Positions 34,101-34,226 of a stretch of 34,226 nucleotides of DNA are shown in pieces. The stretch is from an uncultured Deferribacteres bacterium (GTDB lineage: Bacteria; Zhuqueibacterota; JdFR-76; DREG01). The translations under genes and the position numbers were made by a program. The stretch spans positions 1 through 34,226 of the forward strand of contig CAJVYQ010000060.1 in NCBI GenBank assembly GCA_913009825.1. The letters run 5' to 3'. Under the pieces are notes generated by a model, which worked only from the letters and a program-made list of their open reading frames with translations, did not search any database and was not told the DNA's origin. Within the stretch, counting starts at the first letter, position 1. Every line of letters starts with the position of its first letter.

Positions 34101-34226
34101 GTAACTATTCAGGTCGCCTGAGAGTGAACCCTCAGGCTAAGACATGAAAGCATCCTGAAGGATGCTATCGTAAATAGGACGCTTTAGCGCCCTTTCATTT
34201 CTTAGCCTTGTCGTTCACGGCAAGGC
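34101..34226. repeat. right arm of the terminal inverted repeat
   Basis: Bases 34101-34221 are the exact reverse complement of 1-121. The last 22 bases complete the hairpin GCCTTG (34205-34210) with CAAGGC (34221-34226), so this arm ends exactly at a hairpin edge. The arm totals 126 bases and folds into the same stacked hairpins as the left one. Its inner border GTAACTATTCAGG recalls the elements at 3063 and 5436. Confidence 0.9.

Noticed and set aside
1-34226. The whole window as a composite transposon or linear plasmid
   Set aside because: No transposase, telomere protein, partition or replication gene is visible, and the genes include housekeeping serS. The end repeats fit a multicopy element at assembly breaks better.

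Overview
The window is bacterial, of medium GC, and its proteins and repeats look like those of the FCB side of the tree. Many secreted or lipid-anchored proteins, a Tat-targeted enzyme and many dispersed palindromic intergenic repeats recall Calditrichota/KSB1, Ignavibacteria or Bacteroidota relatives. This placement is an impression from protein style and repeats, not a phylogeny. All genes except the first (an alpha-glucan phosphorylase) lie on the minus strand, so from about 3.2 kb to 34.1 kb transcription runs right to left.

Layout, left to right. (1) 1-121: one arm of a 121-bp perfect inverted repeat whose other arm closes the window at 34101-34221. (2) 376-2931: glycogen/alpha-glucan phosphorylase on the plus strand. 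(3) 3266-8074: MJ0936-type phosphodiesterase and NhaC-type Na+/H+ antiporter, bracketed by two related direct repeats, then a DUF1684 lipoprotein and seryl-tRNA synthetase. (4) 8349-13224: a surface-polysaccharide module of four genes (DegT aminotransferase, polyprenyl-phosphate sugar-1-phosphate transferase, ExoA-like glycosyltransferase 2, Gfo/Idh/MocA dehydrogenase), suggesting a glycan containing an aminated sugar. (5) 13650-16518: two secreted proteins, one possibly an alpha/alpha-toroid glycan-active protein and one an Asp-box beta-propeller. (6) 17127-24936: five tightly packed genes encoding a Tat-exported class V aminotransferase-fold enzyme, a xylose-isomerase-like TIM barrel, a GH38 alpha-mannosidase, a GSAM-like class III aminotransferase, and a tandem amidohydrolase with one degenerate domain. 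I recognise every family but no described pathway combining them, so this is the best candidate for an undescribed system. (7) 24937-25718: a gene-free stretch with a structured palindrome and what looks like a decayed insertion sequence. (8) 25719-34053: a copper-handling island with a DUF3347 protein, CopA carrying a YHS domain and two HMA domains, a membrane cupredoxin, a small CC-motif protein, a rhodanese lipoprotein, a membrane protein with a spermidine-synthase-like domain, a 57-residue YHS/His-tail protein, and a lipoprotein.

The intergenic DNA is unusually rich in palindromic elements, most with their own terminal inverted repeats. No tRNA, rRNA, CRISPR array, prophage or intact transposase was seen. 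The inverted repeats at the two ends may reflect an assembly ending in a multicopy repeat and need checking before any biological reading.
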